A DNA stretch of 16,751 bases from Thermoplasmata archaeon (GTDB lineage: Archaea; Thermoplasmatota; Thermoplasmata; Thermoplasmatales; Thermoplasmataceae). Below the pieces are notes generated by a model that did not search any database, was not told the DNA's origin, and saw nothing but the letters and a program-made list of their open reading frames with translations. The translations under genes were made by a program, and so were the position numbers. The DNA is taken from assembly GCA_021797385.1 (NCBI GenBank), contig JAJZZW010000023.1:1-16751 (forward strand), given 5' to 3'. Shown here piece after piece: positions 14,359-16,751 of this stretch (position 1 is its first letter; each line of letters opens with the position of its first letter).

Positions 14359-14366
14359 TTTATATA
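14359..14366 (+). promoter_or_regulatory. TATA box for the mini-ORF / surface protein unit
   Basis: TTTATATA is centred about 24 nt before the ATG at 14387, the same spacing as for the glycerate kinase and permease promoters. It predicts a transcript that begins at or next to that ATG, not at the main gene 135 nt further on. Confidence 0.45.
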
Positions 14367-14386
14367 TCTATGCATTTAAATATACG

Positions 14387-14452
14387 ATGGCAGAAATTAA
14401 CAGAAAAGTGATATTACAAAAGAAGGGAGTTAAATATGCCGGTTTCACGTAA
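14387..14452 (+). CDS. Leaderless mini-ORF of 21 codons upstream of the surface protein gene
   Basis: The ORF opens at ATG 14387, at the expected leaderless distance from TTTATATA, and encodes 21 residues beginning MAEINRKVILQKKGVKYAGF, basic and without a membrane segment. It ends at the TAA at 14450-14452, inside the next mini-ORF in another frame. It could be a small protein, a translational leader, or the broken start of a former gene. It is in the same frame as the main gene, but two stop codons separate them. Confidence 0.3.
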   Translation: MAEINRKVILQKKGVKYAGFT

Positions 14453-14519
14453 ATTATCCTCAATTTTCAATATTAAAGAATGCTTAAGAAAACAGCTGAA
14501 ATACATTTATTGGTGGTGA
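14436..14519 (+). CDS. Second mini-ORF of 27 codons, coupled to the surface protein start
   Basis: The ATG at 14436 follows an SD-like GGGAG (14425-14429) with a 6-nt gap. The 27-residue product starts MPVSRKLSSIFNIKEC and is strongly basic, ending in YIYWW. Its last codons (TGG TGG TGA) lie within the SD of the next gene, so a ribosome finishing here would uncover or cover that site. It overlaps the first mini-ORF by 17 bases. It may be a coupling leader or chance; no homologue is recognised. Confidence 0.3.
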   Translation: MPVSRKLSSIFNIKECLRKQLKYIYWW

Positions 14520-14520
14520 T
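14512..14520 (+). promoter_or_regulatory. SD motif GGTGGTGAT of the surface protein gene
   Basis: GGTGGTGAT matches the archaeal consensus GGAGGTGAT in eight of nine positions and ends just before the ATG at 14522. It argues for that start over the in-frame ATG at 14480, which has no SD. Confidence 0.6.
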
Positions 14521-14521
14521 A

Positions 14522-15352
14522 ATGAAAAAAAATAAATTTAAATTATTATTCATAATTGTCGTGATTATTTTGCTGGCTGCAATACTCTTTTCTCCATCAA
14601 TCTATGAAGAGGCTAAAAAAAGCCCTCTACTGCCCGGCACCCAGAGCCAAGGTTTCTACAGCTGTTATTCATTTTCCACTGTTGATACCCGTTTATATAA
14701 TGATTCAAAGTATACAAAAACATTTGACAGTGTAACAGATAATAATGCACGTCCGGTCGGGGGATTTTATGGTACGATCAAAATAGCATATTATAACTCC
14801 ATATATTTCAACTTAAAATCAACGTTTATAGACGAAGCGAACCACTCTTTAAGATATGTGGCAAATCAATATTTTAAATATAACTCAAATCTGGGGCCGT
14901 TATTCTTCCCGCATACAGAATTAAACCATGGAGCTACTATAACATATCTGAACGGTACTACGGGCACTGTCACAGGCAAAAACCAGGCTTATAATTATAA
15001 AATGTTTTCCCGGGAAGGTATTGTATCAACTACTGATGTTGCACTGAATGATATGGAATATAGCAAAACCGAAGTACCATCATGTTTTTCCTATGCAAAA
15101 ACACCCTCAGGAGGCAATATATTAATGGCAATGACGTTCTCGGGTGTACTCTACCAATTCACAGAAATATTTCCAGCATACAACAACTCGGCAGAATTGA
15201 CATTATCACTGAATCAAACAAATGTTAATCTACAGCCGCTGGAACTATGGCAGTACTACATTGCACCCAATATTTTCACTGCTATCATAGTTAGTATCCT
15301 TGCAATACCCGTATATGCCCTGACTACTATATCTATTAGAAGGAAAAAATAA
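14522..15352 (+). CDS. Unrecognised surface protein with N- and C-terminal membrane anchors
   Basis: I do not recognise this family. The 276 residues begin with a basic stretch and a strong hydrophobic segment (about residues 6-24, FKLLFIIVVIILLAAILF), either an uncleaved anchor or a signal peptide. An extracytoplasmic domain of about 210 residues follows, and a second hydrophobic segment near the C-terminus (FTAIIVSILAIPVYALTTI) before a basic RRKK tail. The predicted layout is N-inside, domain outside, C-inside. The outer domain has five N-glycosylation sequons (NDS, NHS, NGT, NNS, NQT), as expected for archaeal surface proteins, and cysteines in two similar-looking segments, YSCYSF and PSCFSY, that could pair. 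The start at 14522 is chosen for its SD; a frame open from 14480 would add 14 residues. It is convergent with cysS and stands alone apart from the two mini-ORFs before it. Confidence 0.75.
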   Translation: MKKNKFKLLFIIVVIILLAAILFSPSIYEEAKKSPLLPGTQSQGFYSCYSFSTVDTRLYNDSKYTKTFDSVTDNNARPVGGFYGTIKIAYYNSIYFNLKSTFIDEANHSLRYVANQYFKYNSNLGPLFFPHTELNHGATITYLNGTTGTVTGKNQAYNYKMFSREGIVSTTDVALNDMEYSKTEVPSCFSYAKTPSGGNILMAMTFSGVLYQFTEIFPAYNNSAELTLSLNQTNVNLQPLELWQYYIAPNIFTAIIVSILAIPVYALTTISIRRKK

Positions 15353-15380
15353 AACATCAGGACTTCGAGATTTCGGCAAT

Positions 15381-15387
15381 AAAAAAA
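15381..15387 (-). terminator. T7 tract downstream of cysS
   Basis: On the minus strand seven T follow the cysS stop codon by about 30 nt, a plausible archaeal termination tract. The 64-nt gap to the convergent surface protein gene holds nothing else. Confidence 0.4.
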
Positions 15388-15416
15388 CTTATTTTATATG
15401 GCTAGATTGAGAGAAA

Positions 15417-16751
15417 TCACTTATTTAACCAGGTTGTGCTGTCTCCATTATCCTCAACATATACGCCATGCTTCTGAAGTTCCTTTCTGATATAATCAGA
15501 TAATTCGTAATATTTACTTTTTCTTGCATGGTTTCTTACATCTACTGCAAGGTCAATAGCCCAGTCCATATTCCCTGTGGAATTATACAGGATTGAAAGG
15601 AAAGAATCACAATATTCTATTACCTTCATCGCTTCTGCTGCGGACCTGGATGATACTTGATTTAAATTCTTATTTGTCTCAGAAACAAAGGATAATAGCT
15701 CCCTTATTAAAGACCTGGTGTCAAAGTTCCTGTCCATGGTATTATTGAAATTCTCTATGACCTGATTACTGTCTATCACATAATTTCCGGAAGCACCGGT
15801 AATATCTTGAAGTTTCCTGTAAAGGATATTTATTCCTTCCACAGAGTTTTTAGAATCCTCCATCAACTGTTCAGAATAATCTATTATGGTGTTGTAATTA
15901 GAATTCACCATGGCAAATCTCAGAACTTCCGGTCTGTATATCTTAAGAACATCCATGGTTTTTATGAAATTCTTCAGTGATTTAGACATTTTTTCACTGT
16001 TGATATTTACCATGCCTGTATGGATCCAGTAACGTGCCAGGTACTTCTTACCACTGATCGACCTCATCTGGGCAATTTCCGCCTCATGATGTGGAAATAT
16101 GAGATCACTTCCACCACCATGGATGTCATACTCCATTCCGAAATATGCCTCAGTAATAGCAGTGTCTTCTATGTGCCATCCGGGCCTTCCCTTTCCCCAG
16201 GGTGATTCCCAGTAGGGTTCACCGGGCTTCATCTTTTTCCAGAGAACAAAATCTTCAGGTGCTTCTTTTTCCTCGTTGATTGTTCCCCTGGCATTGGCTT
16301 TGATTTCATCCATGTTCTGGCCTGAAAGTCTGCCGTAGTCACTGAATTTCTTGACACGGAAATATACGCCATCGGAAGTTTCATAGGCATAACCATTTTT
16401 CATTATTCTCTTAATCTGATCTATGATTTCTTCCACATACAGGCTTGCCCTGGCAAAATAATTGATACTATCTATCTTCAAGGCTTTCATGACAGAAAGA
16501 TATTTCTGTAAATAATAGTCAGAAATATCGGTATATTTTTTACCCTCTTCATTTGCCCGATTTATAATCTTGTCATCTATATCTGTAATATTCTGCAAAT
16601 AAAATACGGAATAGCCCCTTGCCCTGAGGTATTTTGCAATAACATCAAATAATATATTGGTTCTGGCATGGCCTATGTGAGAATCATCATATACTGTAGG
16701 ACCACATACAAACATATTCACTCTACCGGGATGATCAGGAATAAATTCCTG
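15417..16751 (-). CDS. cysS: Cysteinyl-tRNA synthetase (start of gene lies beyond the window)
   Basis: This class I synthetase charges tRNA-Cys in the cytoplasm. A GTG at 16721 can be read as a start, but the frame stays open to base 16751 and encodes [10 protein letters not shown] directly before [12 protein letters not shown]. That is the usual CysRS N-terminal pattern, so the gene is cut by the window edge and lacks roughly 15 residues. Counting from the first visible residue, the signatures are CGPTVY (Cys16), HIGH (25-28), GWHIED (191-196), PHHEAE (220-225) and KMSKS (254-258). In the Escherichia coli enzyme the zinc is held by two Cys, one His and one Glu. Here Cys16, His221 and Glu225 are kept, but the second Cys is Asp196. 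The C-terminal helical and anticodon domains are complete, ending [20 protein letters not shown]. Confidence 0.96.
   Translation of the reverse strand, partial: QEFIPDHPGRVNMFVCGPTVYDDSHIGHARTNILFDVIAKYLRARGYSVFYLQNITDIDDKIINRANEEGKKYTDISDYYLQKYLSVMKALKIDSINYFARASLYVEEIIDQIKRIMKNGYAYETSDGVYFRVKKFSDYGRLSGQNMDEIKANARGTINEEKEAPEDFVLWKKMKPGEPYWESPWGKGRPGWHIEDTAITEAYFGMEYDIHGGGSDLIFPHHEAEIAQMRSISGKKYLARYWIHTGMVNINSEKMSKSLKNFIKTMDVLKIYRPEVLRFAMVNSNYNTIIDYSEQLMEDSKNSVEGINILYRKLQDITGASGNYVIDSNQVIENFNNTMDRNFDTRSLIRELLSFVSETNKNLNQVSSRSAAEAMKVIEYCDSFLSILYNSTGNMDWAIDLAVDVRNHARKSKYYELSDYIRKELQKHGVYVEDNGDSTTWLNK

Noticed and set aside
14480..14521. ATG at 14480 as the start of the surface protein
   Set aside because: No SD precedes it, while the ATG at 14522 has a near-perfect SD and begins a typical basic-hydrophobic N-terminus.
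16719..16721. GTG at 16721 as the start of cysS
   Set aside because: The frame stays open to the window edge, and the ten codons before it encode a normal CysRS N-terminal segment ([10 protein letters not shown]).
1..16751. CRISPR arrays, insertion sequences, integrases or defence islands
   Set aside because: I found no regularly spaced repeats, transposase motifs, terminal inverted repeats or defence-gene signatures; the window is ordinary chromosomal gene content.

Overview
The window looks like a chromosomal segment of a thermoacidophilic euryarchaeon of the order Thermoplasmatales (the Thermoplasma, Picrophilus, Ferroplasma, Acidiplasma and Cuniculiplasma group). Three things point there. 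The nicotinate phosphoribosyltransferase is of the compact Thermoplasma type with a C-terminal four-cysteine knuckle. Glycerate 2-kinase and a molybdenum aldehyde-oxidoreductase-like enzyme suggest non-phosphorylative sugar catabolism. Most first genes have a TATA-like box about 24-29 nt before the start codon and no Shine-Dalgarno (SD) motif, as in leaderless archaeal transcripts, while operon-internal genes have clear SD motifs. The genus cannot be settled from this window. I see no insertion sequence, CRISPR array, tRNA, rRNA or phage gene.

Left part (1-3900): the first 48 bases hold the start of an unidentified minus-strand gene. It diverges from a Rieske-type [2Fe-2S] ferredoxin gene, with the palindrome GACAATTGTC between the two promoters. 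Next is a three-gene operon with ATGA start/stop overlaps that encodes the FAD, 2Fe-2S and molybdenum-cofactor subunits of a xanthine oxidase / CO-dehydrogenase family enzyme. The molybdenum subunit lacks the carbon monoxide dehydrogenase active-site loop, so an aldehyde (possibly glyceraldehyde) oxidoreductase is more likely. The Rieske protein is a candidate electron partner.

Middle (3901-10874): a 1698-residue Lhr-type superfamily 2 helicase stands alone. It is as long as the bacterial full-length form, with winged-helix-like segments after the helicase core. On the opposite strand glycerate 2-kinase is followed by a 53-residue gene with its own SD motif. A 185-nt divergent promoter region with two inverted repeats separates glycerate kinase from an APC-family permease.

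Right part (10875-16751): the permease converges on, and shares stop-codon bases with, a nicotinamidase-nicotinate phosphoribosyltransferase operon for NAD salvage. A rather gene-poor stretch follows, with a promoter and two overlapping mini-ORFs leading into an unrecognised two-anchor surface protein with several glycosylation sequons. The window ends inside a cysteinyl-tRNA synthetase gene whose true start lies beyond base 16751. One zinc-ligand cysteine of that enzyme is replaced by aspartate.

Working together: the molybdenum enzyme (aldehyde to acid) and glycerate kinase (glycerate to 2-phosphoglycerate) could be successive steps of the non-phosphorylative Entner-Doudoroff pathway. The nicotinamidase and phosphoribosyltransferase are consecutive steps of nicotinamide recycling. 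The rest looks like ordinary housekeeping. The least explained parts are the 53-residue gene, the mini-ORF chain before the surface protein, the shared ACAAT/ATTGT elements of the redox locus and the long Lhr protein.
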